Shown here one piece after another: positions 1 to 6,331 of a DNA stretch of 9,920 bases. The stretch is from NCBI GenBank assembly GCA_002314685.1, contig DCHB01000016.1:28833-38752 (forward strand), in the 5' to 3' direction. The notes under the pieces were generated by a model, which saw nothing but the letters and a program-made list of their open reading frames with translations, searched no databases and was not told the DNA's origin. The stretch comes from Clostridiales bacterium UBA1763 (GTDB lineage Bacteria; Bacillota; Clostridia; Oscillospirales; Oscillospiraceae). Every line of letters begins with the position of its first letter. Position 1 is the stretch's first letter. A program made the position numbers and the translations under genes.

Positions 1-50
1 AAAGCCATTGGGCTTTTTCCAAAATACACAGAGCTTTCTGTGTATTTTTT
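1..50. terminator. Two terminator-like hairpins at the window edge
   Basis: Two hairpins are visible. The first pairs AAAGCC (1-6) with GGCTTT (11-16), followed by two more T. The second is a 12-bp perfect stem, 21-32 with 37-48, loop GCTT, A-rich before and T-rich after, so it could end transcription in either direction. They probably end a plus-strand gene lying left of the window. The first hairpin may be cut by the window edge. Confidence 0.55.
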
Positions 51-70
51 GTCGGCTTTTCGGCGTAGCC

Positions 71-93
71 AAAAAAGTCCGAGGGACTTTTTT
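71..93. terminator. Bidirectional terminator-like hairpin
   Basis: A perfect 10-bp stem, AAAAAAGTCC (71-80) with GGACTTTTTT (84-93), and a 3-nt loop. The six A on one side and six T on the other give a U-tract on either strand. It lies between the edge hairpins and the terminator of the minus-strand gene at 146, and may be a second-line stop for that gene. Confidence 0.5.
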
Positions 94-100
94 GACAAGC

Positions 101-134
101 TGAAAAAGGCGGTCGCTAAATAGCGACCGCCTTT
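101..134 (-). terminator. Rho-independent terminator of the 146-1585 gene
   Basis: A 14-bp perfect inverted repeat, 105-118 with 121-134 (core GGCGGTCGC/GCGACCGCC), with a 2-nt AA centre. On the minus strand it starts 12 bp after the stop codon at 146 and is followed by a short T run (107-103). Confidence 0.8.
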
Positions 135-145
135 AACAAGCTTGA

Positions 146-1585
146 TTACATATTCATGTATTCCTGAACTTCGGCTTCGATTTTTGCTCTCTTCTTTGCG
201 GAGAGTGCAACTATCGCAAACACGACGGAAACGCCGAGGAACACGAGCAGAGCAATAAGCTGAAGCGTGCCCGAATAGGTGCCGTCCTTGAGAGGATAGG
301 TGTAGCCGAGGTAACGGGTGCACAGGCCGAATACGTTGCTTGCAACGAGAATGAGTGCTGTGATAACGCCGAGCGTTGCCGCGCCTGCCTTGCCTGCAAG
401 ACCGAGAACGCCCGCAACGACGCCGATGATGCCTGCAACTGCGAGTGCGATGTAGAGAGCGAGGCGCATATAGAGCTCGTGAGTTACGTCTGCGACCTGC
501 TCGTCAACGGATGCGCGGAAGGATGCGCAAACCTCGAGGCACTTGTCAAGGTCGAGGTAAGGATCGCCGTTGCGGAGAGTGACGACATTGCCGTCCTCAT
601 CGAGCTTGTACCAGCTGTAATCCTCGCCGAGACGCTGCTCGGGACCGGGAACTGCCATTTCGCCGTCGAAACGGTAGATAGGCTCGTTCTTATAGCAGAC
701 CATGGTGTACTCGTCAACGAGTGCCATGCCGTCCTCAAACTCCTTCAGGGAGTTGAGACCGTCAGCAAGCTGTGCAGCACCGTCAGCAAGCTGTGCTTCG
801 CCGGCGTCAAGCTCCTTCTTGCCTGCCGCGAGCTCAGCCTCGCCTGCCTCAAGCTGCTTCTTAGCCTCTGCAAGCTGCTTTTCGCCCTCGGCGACCTGCT
901 TCTTGCCCTCCTCGAGAGCCGCGAGACCGTCCTCATACTCCTTGAGCTGAGCCTTGCCGTCTGCTACCATCTGCTGAATGTATGCGGGGAAGTCGGTTAC
1001 ATCCTCGGGGATGTCAAGACCGAGCTGAGCCGCTATGGGACGCACAACAGCCATGAACCATGCCTGCGCTGTGTTGAAGCCGGGCAGCTTTGCAACGGAG
1101 CCGTCACGGAACTGAACATACTGCTCAACATAGGGCAGAAGGGGCTCAATCTTAGACAGAGTTTCCTTGCCTTCGTTGTAAGCGTCGGTGTTTGCATCAA
1201 TAAGTGCCTGACCCTCGGCGACCTGCTTCTTGCCCTCGGCAAGAGCCTTCTTGCCCGCCTCATACTGGGCATAGCCGTCCTCAAGCTGCTTCTTGCCTGC
1301 GTTGTAGGTGTCGTAGCCTGCCGCAAGCTCCTTTTCGCCTGCCGCATAGTCAACAACGCCCTGAGCGTAGTCGAGTGTGCCCTGTGCGTAGGCTTCCTCA
1401 TTTTCCTTAAGAAGACCGATAGCCTCCTCAAGCTCGCCGACAACCTCTGCTGTCTCTGCGTCCGCTTCCTTGTACTCCTTGATTGCAAGGCCGTCCTTGA
1501 TGCCGAGACCTGCCGCGGCAAGACCGAACAAGCTTGCAAGGATAAGAAGAACGCTCATGATAACAGTTAAAGCTGATTTCTTCAT
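146..1585 (-). CDS. Membrane-anchored protein with X-X-X-Leu-X-X-Gly heptad repeats (YhgE/Pip-like tether)
   Basis: The product has 479 residues. A hydrophobic N-terminal segment (about 5-28) and three C-terminal hydrophobic segments (about 374-398, 402-422, 440-463) frame a large, probably extracytoplasmic part. That part carries two tracts in which Gly recurs every seventh residue: Gly at 69, 76, 83, 90, 97, 104, 111, 118, 125, and again at 220, 227, 234, 248, 255, 262, 269, 276 (Ala at 241). Typical units are KKQVAEG and EAQLADG. Such xxxLxxG heptads are known from YhgE/Pip-type phage-receptor and secretion-related membrane proteins; the exact family is not settled here. Residues 290-345 form a separate, Tyr-rich non-repeat stretch. 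The start is supported by GAGGGA upstream of the ATG. It is monocistronic, with its own terminator. Function unknown; a cell-envelope role is inferred from topology. Confidence 0.85.
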   Translation of the reverse strand: MKKSALTVIMSVLLILASLFGLAAAGLGIKDGLAIKEYKEADAETAEVVGELEEAIGLLKENEEAYAQGTLDYAQGVVDYAAGEKELAAGYDTYNAGKKQLEDGYAQYEAGKKALAEGKKQVAEGQALIDANTDAYNEGKETLSKIEPLLPYVEQYVQFRDGSVAKLPGFNTAQAWFMAVVRPIAAQLGLDIPEDVTDFPAYIQQMVADGKAQLKEYEDGLAALEEGKKQVAEGEKQLAEAKKQLEAGEAELAAGKKELDAGEAQLADGAAQLADGLNSLKEFEDGMALVDEYTMVCYKNEPIYRFDGEMAVPGPEQRLGEDYSWYKLDEDGNVVTLRNGDPYLDLDKCLEVCASFRASVDEQVADVTHELYMRLALYIALAVAGIIGVVAGVLGLAGKAGAATLGVITALILVASNVFGLCTRYLGYTYPLKDGTYSGTLQLIALLVFLGVSVVFAIVALSAKKRAKIEAEVQEYMNM

Positions 1586-1657
1586 GTTATTCCCTCACTG
1601 ATATATAATATTTTTTACTTACATATAAAAGCGCAGACTTTTCATTCTGAGCTTAAC

Positions 1658-1676
1658 ATATCAATAATATTGATAT
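1658..1676. promoter_or_regulatory. 19-bp palindrome, candidate operator
   Basis: ATATCAAT-AAT-ATTGATAT is a perfect inverted repeat with 8-bp arms in the divergent gap between the heptad-repeat protein and the DivIVA-like gene. On the minus strand it contains TTGATA (1664-1659), usable as a -35 for the leftward gene, although no good -10 follows at the right distance. No regulator gene is adjacent, so the binding protein is unknown. The sequence is AT-rich, and chance remains possible. Confidence 0.45.
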
Positions 1677-1736
1677 TTTCACATTCTGTCAACAGTTAAT
1701 TCATAAAATAGCAACAATACACGCATAAATGCTCCA

Positions 1737-1765
1737 TTGAAATTTCCATACAAATCTGCTACAAT
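1737..1765 (+). promoter_or_regulatory. Promoter of the DivIVA-like gene
   Basis: TTGAAA (1737-1742), a 17-bp spacer and TACAAT (1760-1765) match a vegetative sigma-A promoter. It lies 29 bp upstream of the ATG at 1795. The ribosome binding site AAGGGGG is at 1781-1787. Confidence 0.75.
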
Positions 1766-1794
1766 GTAAACACTAATGCCAAGGGGGCTTATAA

Positions 1795-2358
1795 ATGGCT
1801 ATTACGAAGGAATATCTTGAAAGCGTAAATTTTGAAATTGCAAAGCAGAAATACTACAACGCAAACAAGGTTGATGCAAAGCTTGAGGAGCTTAAGCAGG
1901 GGGTGCTTGAGCTTATCGAGGAGAACGAAAGACTGCGCAAGTCCTGCGAGAATGTCAGCACCGCAAGGGACGATATTGGCGACGCGTTTTTAATCGCTCA
2001 GACTCAGTCAAAGCAGACTATTGACGAGGCTAAGGCGCAGGCAACGAGAATTGTTGCCGATGCACACGGCGAGGCGGCGGCAATCACTCAGGTCGCACAG
2101 ACCGAGGGGCTGAAAATTGTTCAGGACGCAAAGGACGAGGCTCTGCGCATAATCACGGGTGCAAACAAGAAGGCAAACGAGATGACTGAGCAGGCAAAGA
2201 AGGAGGTCGAAAGATACTCCACCGAGGAATTCTCTCTGCGTCAGCTTGAGGCGATTGAGAAGGTTGTAAAACAGCTTGACGATTTGAATGTCACTCACGC
2301 GACGCAGGTGCTCAGGCTCAAGCAGTCTCTCATGAAAATGGCAACCGACAAGGAATAA
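1795..2358 (+). CDS. DivIVA-family coiled-coil protein
   Basis: The product has 187 residues and is almost entirely predicted coiled coil. The N-terminal part (about residues 11-48) has the DivIVA/GpsB look: F-E-I-A-x-x-x-Y near 13-20, then N-K-V-D at 24-27, then a Leu/Glu heptad stretch ending EENERLR. Residues 70-140 form a long Ala/Glu/Lys/Gln-rich helix, and 145-182 another. DivIVA-family proteins sit at curved membrane at the septum or poles and recruit division or wall-synthesis partners. This one is near the usual length for Bacillota. It is monocistronic, with a clear promoter and terminator and an AAGGGGG site 7 nt before the ATG. The family is fairly sure; whether it acts as DivIVA, GpsB or an SepIVA-like protein cannot be told. 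Confidence 0.8.
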   Translation: MAITKEYLESVNFEIAKQKYYNANKVDAKLEELKQGVLELIEENERLRKSCENVSTARDDIGDAFLIAQTQSKQTIDEAKAQATRIVADAHGEAAAITQVAQTEGLKIVQDAKDEALRIITGANKKANEMTEQAKKEVERYSTEEFSLRQLEAIEKVVKQLDDLNVTHATQVLRLKQSLMKMATDKE

Positions 2359-2361
2359 TAT

Positions 2362-2392
2362 AAAATCTCCGTTGCATCGCAACGGAGATTTT
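2362..2392. terminator. Bidirectional terminator between convergent genes
   Basis: A 14-bp perfect stem (2362-2375 with 2379-2392) with a 3-nt ATC loop, starting with four A and ending with four T. It lies 3 bp after the stop of the DivIVA-like gene and 4 bp after the stop of the minus-strand transporter, so it serves both. Confidence 0.9.
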
Positions 2393-2396
2393 CATT

Positions 2397-3503
2397 TCAG
2401 TTGAGCTTTAAGTCGCCGTCCTTAATCCAGCCGAGCTTGCGGCAGACTATGCCGAAAACCCACGCCAATAAAGCGGGCAGAACGACTGCGATGAGCGCAA
2501 GACCGAGCCAGTCGCCCGCCGTCGGCACTATTGCCGCCGCGCCGTCGAGCACCGCCTCCGCACTCGGATTTGCCCAGCCCGTCCATACGCCGATAGGTCC
2601 GACAAGTCCGCAGGTGCCCATGCCCGAGGACACCGCCGCGCCGTTCATTTCAAGCTTGAACAGGCAGGTTGCGAGAGGTCCCGTGACCGCGCTTGCCGCT
2701 ATCGCGGGAATCCAGATTTTCGGATTGCGCACAATGTTGCCCATTTGAAGCATCGAGGTGCCGAGTCCCTGAGAGACAACGCCGCCCCAGCCGTTTTCGC
2801 GGAAGGATATAACCGCAAAGCCGACCATGTTAGCACAGCAGCCCGCGAGTGCCGCGCCGCCCGCAAGTCCCGTGAGGCTGAGCGCCGCACATATTGCCGC
2901 GGAGGAGATAGGCAGAGTCAGCGCAACGCCGACAATGACCGACACGAGCACGCCCATAACAAAGGGCTGCTGAGTTGTCGCCCACTTAATAAGGTCGCCG
3001 ACTGCAAGTGCGCCCTTACCGATAGGCGACGCCACGAAATACGCAACACCGACGCCGATAATAACCGTCACAATCGGGGTTACGAGTATGTCAATCTTCG
3101 TCTCCTTCGAGACCGCCTTGCCGAATTCCGCGGCAATAATCGCAACGACGTAAACGGCAAGCGGACCGCCCGCGCCGCCCATAACATTCGTCGCATAGCC
3201 CACGGGGATGAGCGAAAACAGCACCATAGGCGGGGCGCTCAGCGCATAGCCGATTGCGACAGCCATGGCGGGACCGACCATAGCCGAGGCAAACTTGCCT
3301 ATCGTGTAGCCGACTCCGTTGATTTCAAAAAGTGCCTTGGTTAAAAATCCGATACCGAGCTGAGTGCCGAGGGTATCGAGAATTGTTCCGACAAGCAGGG
3401 TGCAGAAAAGTCCCTGCGCCATTGCGCCGAGCGCGTCAATTCCGTAACGCTTGAGGCTGACCTCAATGTCCTTACGCTTCAAAAATGTCTTGAGTTTTGA
3501 CAT
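2397..3503 (-). CDS. PTS EIIC-type (PF13303-like) membrane transporter
   Basis: The product has 368 residues with about eight to ten hydrophobic segments. It resembles the stand-alone 'EIIC_2' membrane proteins often annotated as PTS subunit IIC or 'putative toxin regulator'. Recognisable stretches are TKIDILVTP (135-143), LPISSAAI (197-204), a Gly/Ala-rich AGCCANMVGFAVISFREN region (220-236), TSMLQMGNIVRNPKIWIP (249-266) and GWANPSAEAVLDG (309-321). No EIIA or EIIB domain or gene is nearby, so PEP-dependent sugar transport is doubtful. The start ATG has GGGAG 6 nt upstream. It has its own promoter under a 42-bp palindrome, 122 bp downstream of metQ. Because niaR and pncB lie a few kb away and the palindrome resembles a NiaR box, a niacin-related uptake role is possible. 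Family likely; substrate unknown. Confidence 0.8.
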   Translation of the reverse strand: MSKLKTFLKRKDIEVSLKRYGIDALGAMAQGLFCTLLVGTILDTLGTQLGIGFLTKALFEINGVGYTIGKFASAMVGPAMAVAIGYALSAPPMVLFSLIPVGYATNVMGGAGGPLAVYVVAIIAAEFGKAVSKETKIDILVTPIVTVIIGVGVAYFVASPIGKGALAVGDLIKWATTQQPFVMGVLVSVIVGVALTLPISSAAICAALSLTGLAGGAALAGCCANMVGFAVISFRENGWGGVVSQGLGTSMLQMGNIVRNPKIWIPAIAASAVTGPLATCLFKLEMNGAAVSSGMGTCGLVGPIGVWTGWANPSAEAVLDGAAAIVPTAGDWLGLALIAVVLPALLAWVFGIVCRKLGWIKDGDLKLN

Positions 3504-3520
3504 AAGCTTCTCCCGATAAC

Positions 3521-3562
3521 AAGTGAACTACACAGGTGTCTTGACACCTGTGTAGTTCACTT
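3521..3562. promoter_or_regulatory. Perfect 42-bp palindrome over the transporter start site (candidate NiaR-type operator)
   Basis: The left arm AAGTGAACTACACAGGTGTC (3521-3540) is an exact reverse complement of 3543-3562, with only TT between. Each arm also contains a small dyad, ACAC-AG-GTGT. It overlaps the -10 box of the leftward promoter and spans roughly -12 to +31, the usual place for a repressor site. No T tract follows on the minus strand, so it is not a terminator. The central ACAGGTGTC-TT-GACACCTGT resembles, from memory, the inverted-repeat boxes of the niacin-responsive repressor NiaR; I cannot check this here. Confidence 0.75.
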
Positions 3563-3586
3563 TACCACTAATATTATTTTTGTCAA
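3559..3586 (-). promoter_or_regulatory. Promoter of the EIIC-type transporter
   Basis: On the minus strand, TTGACA (3586-3581), a 16-bp spacer and TAAAGT (3564-3559), with TGG just before the -10 (an extended -10). Transcription would start near 3552, inside the palindrome. Confidence 0.65.
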
Positions 3587-3625
3587 CACCTATTTGCGGT
3601 GCAGACGCGTAACTTAAAAATATTA

Positions 3626-4456
3626 TCAGAAGATTGCGACGACTGCGCCGTTGTAGCTGTCGGCAATGTACTGTGCTACTGCGTCGGACTGCAGTGCCTT
3701 TACGAGTGCCTGGATTTTTGCGCTGTTTTCGTCACCGCTGCGGACTGCGATAATGTTTGCGTAGGTCTGTGCCGCCTGACCCGAGGCATCCTCTACTGCG
3801 AGTGCATCGGCAACCTTCAGTCCCGCCTGGAGTGCGTAGTTGCCGTTAATGACCGCGATTGTGCCCTCATTAGAGTTTGCAAGCTGTGCGGGAACGGTGT
3901 CAGCCTGAATTGCCTGGATGTCGTAGCCGCCGTCATCGACGATGTCGAGGGTTGTGACGCCCACCTCTGCGGATGCGTCATCGGGCAGGGTTATAAAGCC
4001 CTCCTGCTGAAGCAGGAACAGTGCGCGGGTTTCGTTGCTGTCGTCAGCGGGGATGAGAATGGTTGCACCCTCCTTTACGTCTGCAACGGATGCAACGCCG
4101 TTGCCGTAAAGACCGAAGGGCTCGTAGTGAATGCTTGCCGCGGATACGAGGTCTGTGCCGTTAGATGCGTTGTAGCTGTTGAGGTAGGGGGTGTGCTGGA
4201 AGTAATTTGCGTCGAGTGAGCCGTCGTCGAGTGCCTCGTTGGGCAGGACATAATCGTCATAAACGACTATCTCAAGGGTGTAGCCCTCGTCGGCAAGTGC
4301 CTGCTTGACCTGCTCGAGAATTTCGGCATGGGGAGTTGAGCTTGCGCCGACGGTTATGACCTTATCGTCTGCGGCGTTGTCCTTGTTTGCGTCACCGCAG
4401 GCGGCGAGTGCGAATACGAGTGCGAGTGCGAGAACTATTGCAAATATTTTTTTCAT
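3626..4456 (-). CDS. metQ: Methionine-binding lipoprotein of the MetNIQ importer
   Basis: This 276-residue NlpA/MetQ-family solute-binding protein captures methionine (L- or D-) outside the membrane and hands it to MetI. The signal peptide ends in a lipobox, LAAC (17-20), so Cys20 should be lipidated. Family stretches visible are VLPNEAL (70-76), LDANYFQHTPYL (81-92), EPFGLY (112-117), IPADDSNETRALFLLQ (135-150) and NYALQAG (206-212). Length is normal. AAGGAG stands ahead of the ATG. It is the last gene of metN-metI-metQ, 139 bp after metI. No convincing terminator follows it before the next gene's promoter, so some readthrough into the transporter is possible. Regulation is most likely by the attenuator upstream of metN. 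Family certain; methionine specificity is inferred from the MetN NIL domain and the Met-rich leader. Confidence 0.93.
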   Translation of the reverse strand: MKKIFAIVLALALVFALAACGDANKDNAADDKVITVGASSTPHAEILEQVKQALADEGYTLEIVVYDDYVLPNEALDDGSLDANYFQHTPYLNSYNASNGTDLVSAASIHYEPFGLYGNGVASVADVKEGATILIPADDSNETRALFLLQQEGFITLPDDASAEVGVTTLDIVDDGGYDIQAIQADTVPAQLANSNEGTIAVINGNYALQAGLKVADALAVEDASGQAAQTYANIIAVRSGDENSAKIQALVKALQSDAVAQYIADSYNGAVVAIF

Positions 4457-4488
4457 TTTAATTTTCTCCTTATAGTTAAATTTAATTG

Positions 4489-4587
4489 TTATTCTGTGTC
4501 GGGTGAAGGTTTAATTTCGGCGGCGATGTGCCGCATTCGTCCATGATGTTCGTTTAACCGAACAAGTGTCGGTAACAGCTTTTCCAT
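4489..4587 (-). CDS. Possible small ORF between metI and metQ
   Basis: A 32-codon ORF starts 8 bp after the metI stop, with GAGGTG (4597-4592) overlapping that stop and only 4 nt before the ATG. The product begins MEKLLPTLVRLNEHHGRMRH and ends PSPDTE, with no membrane segment or known motif. The same stretch can form two RNA hairpins: TGTTCG/CGAACA with loop GTTAAA, and GCGGC/GCCGC with loop ACATC. It may therefore be an intercistronic RNA element, for instance setting metQ mRNA stability, rather than a gene. Not recognised. Confidence 0.35.
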   Translation of the reverse strand: MEKLLPTLVRLNEHHGRMRHIAAEIKPSPDTE

Positions 4588-4595
4588 GCTTCACC

Positions 4596-5273
4596 TCAGC
4601 TTATGCGCTTATCCGTGCGGCGGGCAATCCATGTTCCGAGCACCTGAATAAGCTGAACTATAATCACAATGAGGAACACGCAGAGCCAGATAATATCGTC
4701 GTTTGAACGCTGATGACCGTAGATTATCGCAATCTGTCCGAGCCCCGTGCCGCCGAGAGTTGCGGCGAGGGCGGTGTAGCCGAGAATTGTGACTGTTGAA
4801 ATAACGCTGCCGTGTATAAGCGAGGGCTTTGCCTCGGGAAGCAGTACGCGGAAAACAATCTGTCCGTTAGTACAGCCCATCGACTGTGCCGCCTCGATAA
4901 CGCCCGCGCCGACCTCCTTGATTGATGCCTCCACCATACGCGCAACGTAGGGTGCCGCGGCAATTACGAGAGTTACAACGACCGCGCCGTTGCCGAGGCT
5001 TTTGCCCAAAATGAGGCGGGCAACGGGAATCATCGCGACCATGAGAATTATGCAGGGGATGCTTCTGAAGAAGTTTACTACAAAGCCGAGCACCCTGTTG
5101 ACTAAGGGTGTCGGGCGGATGCCGTCCTTATCCGTCACGCACAGCACAACGCCGAGGGGAAGTCCGAGCAGATACGCGAAAGCCGTTGAAAGCGCGGTCA
5201 TGTAAACCGTCTCCCAAATGCCGAGCTGAATTAGTCCGTTATTCCAAAGCTTTACGAGCATTTCAGAAATCAT
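4596..5273 (-). CDS. metI: Methionine ABC importer permease
   Basis: A 225-residue permease with about five membrane segments (roughly 22-45, 58-86, 96-116, 153-180, 194-214). The EAA loop that docks on the ATPase is clear: ASIKEVGAGVIEAAQSMG (116-133), then LPEAKPSL (145-152). An in-frame ATG exists 15 codons upstream (5318), but the start at 5273 is preferred. AAGGAGG (5290-5284) stands 10 nt ahead of it, and the product then begins MISEMLVKLW at the usual family length. The start lies 2 bp after the metN stop, so the two genes are translationally close. Together with MetN it forms the MetN2I2 transporter in the cytoplasmic membrane. Confidence 0.93.
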   Translation of the reverse strand: MISEMLVKLWNNGLIQLGIWETVYMTALSTAFAYLLGLPLGVVLCVTDKDGIRPTPLVNRVLGFVVNFFRSIPCIILMVAMIPVARLILGKSLGNGAVVVTLVIAAAPYVARMVEASIKEVGAGVIEAAQSMGCTNGQIVFRVLLPEAKPSLIHGSVISTVTILGYTALAATLGGTGLGQIAIIYGHQRSNDDIIWLCVFLIVIIVQLIQVLGTWIARRTDKRIS

Positions 5274-5275
5274 TT

Positions 5276-6268
5276 TCAGTTTTCCTCCTTCCATGAAACT
5301 CCGTTGTCGGTAAGCCATGCGGTGATTTTGTTCTGCAAATCTCTGTCCGCGGGAAGCTCGATAATCATGTGACCGAATATCGTGCCGTCAAACTGCTTTG
5401 TGTCGGCAAAGAGGATGTTTACGGGTGCCTGACACTGCATCGCAAGCTCGGAAATTATCGGCTTTTCGGAATAATCGCCGTTGAAAATAAGTCTGAGCAT
5501 ACGGTTTTTGCCCTCTACATCGAGCGCCACTCTGTCCTGCGGCAGAATAAGCTCGCGGGCAATCTCGCTCTTGGGATTGGTGAACACCTCTTTAACCGTG
5601 CCCTCCTCGGCAATGCGGCTGCGGTCTATTACCGCGACTCTGTCGCATATCTGCTCGATGACCTTCATCTCGTGCGTTATTATGATTATCGTAACGCCCA
5701 TTGTGCGGTTTATGCTCTCCAATAGCTCCAGAATCGAAGCCGTGGTGTTCGGGTCGAGTGCGCTTGTCGCCTCGTCGCAGAGCAGGTATTTCGGCTCTGT
5801 CGCAAGCGCTCTTGCAATCGCAACTCTCTGCTTCTGACCGCCCGAAAGCTGTGCGGGATATGCGTTTTCCCTCTGCGAAAGCCCGACCACCTCGAGAAGC
5901 TCCTTTGCCCTCTTGCGTGCCTCGGCTTTTGCGACTCCCGCAATCTCAAGCGGGAAGGCTATGTTATCTATAACACTGCGCTGTTCAAGCAGATTGAAGC
6001 TCTGAAATATCATTCCTATGCTTCTGCGAAGCTCCAAAAGCTCACGCTTAGGAAGCGATGTCAGCTGTCTGCCGTCTATAATGACCTCGCCGTCAGTCGG
6101 CACCTCGAGCAGATTTATGCACCGCACAAGCGTGCTTTTGCCCGCGCCCGACAGCCCTATTACGCCGAATATCTCGCCGTCATTTATGGTCAGGTTGATG
6201 TCCTTTAGTGCCTCGACATCACCCGCGGCCGAACGGTAGGTCTTGCTTAAATGTTTAAGTTCAATCAT
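5276..6268 (-). CDS. metN: Methionine ABC importer ATPase with NIL domain
   Basis: This 330-residue ATPase powers methionine uptake. Walker A is GLSGAGKST (38-46), the Q-loop FQSFN has Gln89, the signature is LSGGQKQ (141-147), Walker B runs YLLCDEATSALDP (161-173) and the H-loop His is 199 in ITHEM. The C-terminal part (about 255-328, from RLIFNGDYSEKPIISEL) is an NIL domain, which in E. coli MetN binds methionine and inhibits transport when internal methionine is high. This domain makes a methionine role much more likely than another NlpA-type substrate. GAGGAG (6282-6277) lies 8 nt before the ATG, immediately after the T tract of the upstream terminator. It is the first main gene of the operon; expression therefore depends on readthrough of that terminator. 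Confidence 0.95.
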   Translation of the reverse strand: MIELKHLSKTYRSAAGDVEALKDINLTINDGEIFGVIGLSGAGKSTLVRCINLLEVPTDGEVIIDGRQLTSLPKRELLELRRSIGMIFQSFNLLEQRSVIDNIAFPLEIAGVAKAEARKRAKELLEVVGLSQRENAYPAQLSGGQKQRVAIARALATEPKYLLCDEATSALDPNTTASILELLESINRTMGVTIIIITHEMKVIEQICDRVAVIDRSRIAEEGTVKEVFTNPKSEIARELILPQDRVALDVEGKNRMLRLIFNGDYSEKPIISELAMQCQAPVNILFADTKQFDGTIFGHMIIELPADRDLQNKITAWLTDNGVSWKEEN

Positions 6269-6288
6269 ATTTTTCTCTCCTCAGGCAT

Positions 6289-6331
6289 AAAAAAACGGAC
6301 ACGGAAAACTCACTTTGTTTTCCGTGTCCGT
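6289..6331 (-). terminator. Attenuator: rho-independent terminator in the metN leader
   Basis: On the minus strand, a perfect 15-bp stem (6331-6317 with 6309-6295), 7-nt loop, ending in seven T (6295-6289). It lies 20 nt before the metN ATG, after the promoter and after the Met-rich ORF, with no full gene before it. A strong terminator here must be conditional if metNIQ is to be made. A weak 7-bp hairpin with one bulged A (6353-6346 with 6338-6332) directly abuts its 5' side and includes the leader stop codon. Confidence 0.9.

Noticed and set aside
479..1570. Long plus-strand open frame (363 codons) opposite the heptad-repeat gene
   Set aside because: It is the antisense shadow of a repetitive gene that avoids stops; no ribosome binding site, and the minus-strand product has coherent membrane segments and repeats.
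3521..3562. Terminator of metQ
   Set aside because: The hairpin is not followed by a T tract on the minus strand and it overlaps a good promoter, so an operator is the better reading.
5274..5318. Upstream start for metI giving 15 extra residues
   Set aside because: The extension lies inside the metN coding end, would be non-hydrophobic at the N-terminus, and the ATG at 5273 has a strong AAGGAGG ahead of it.
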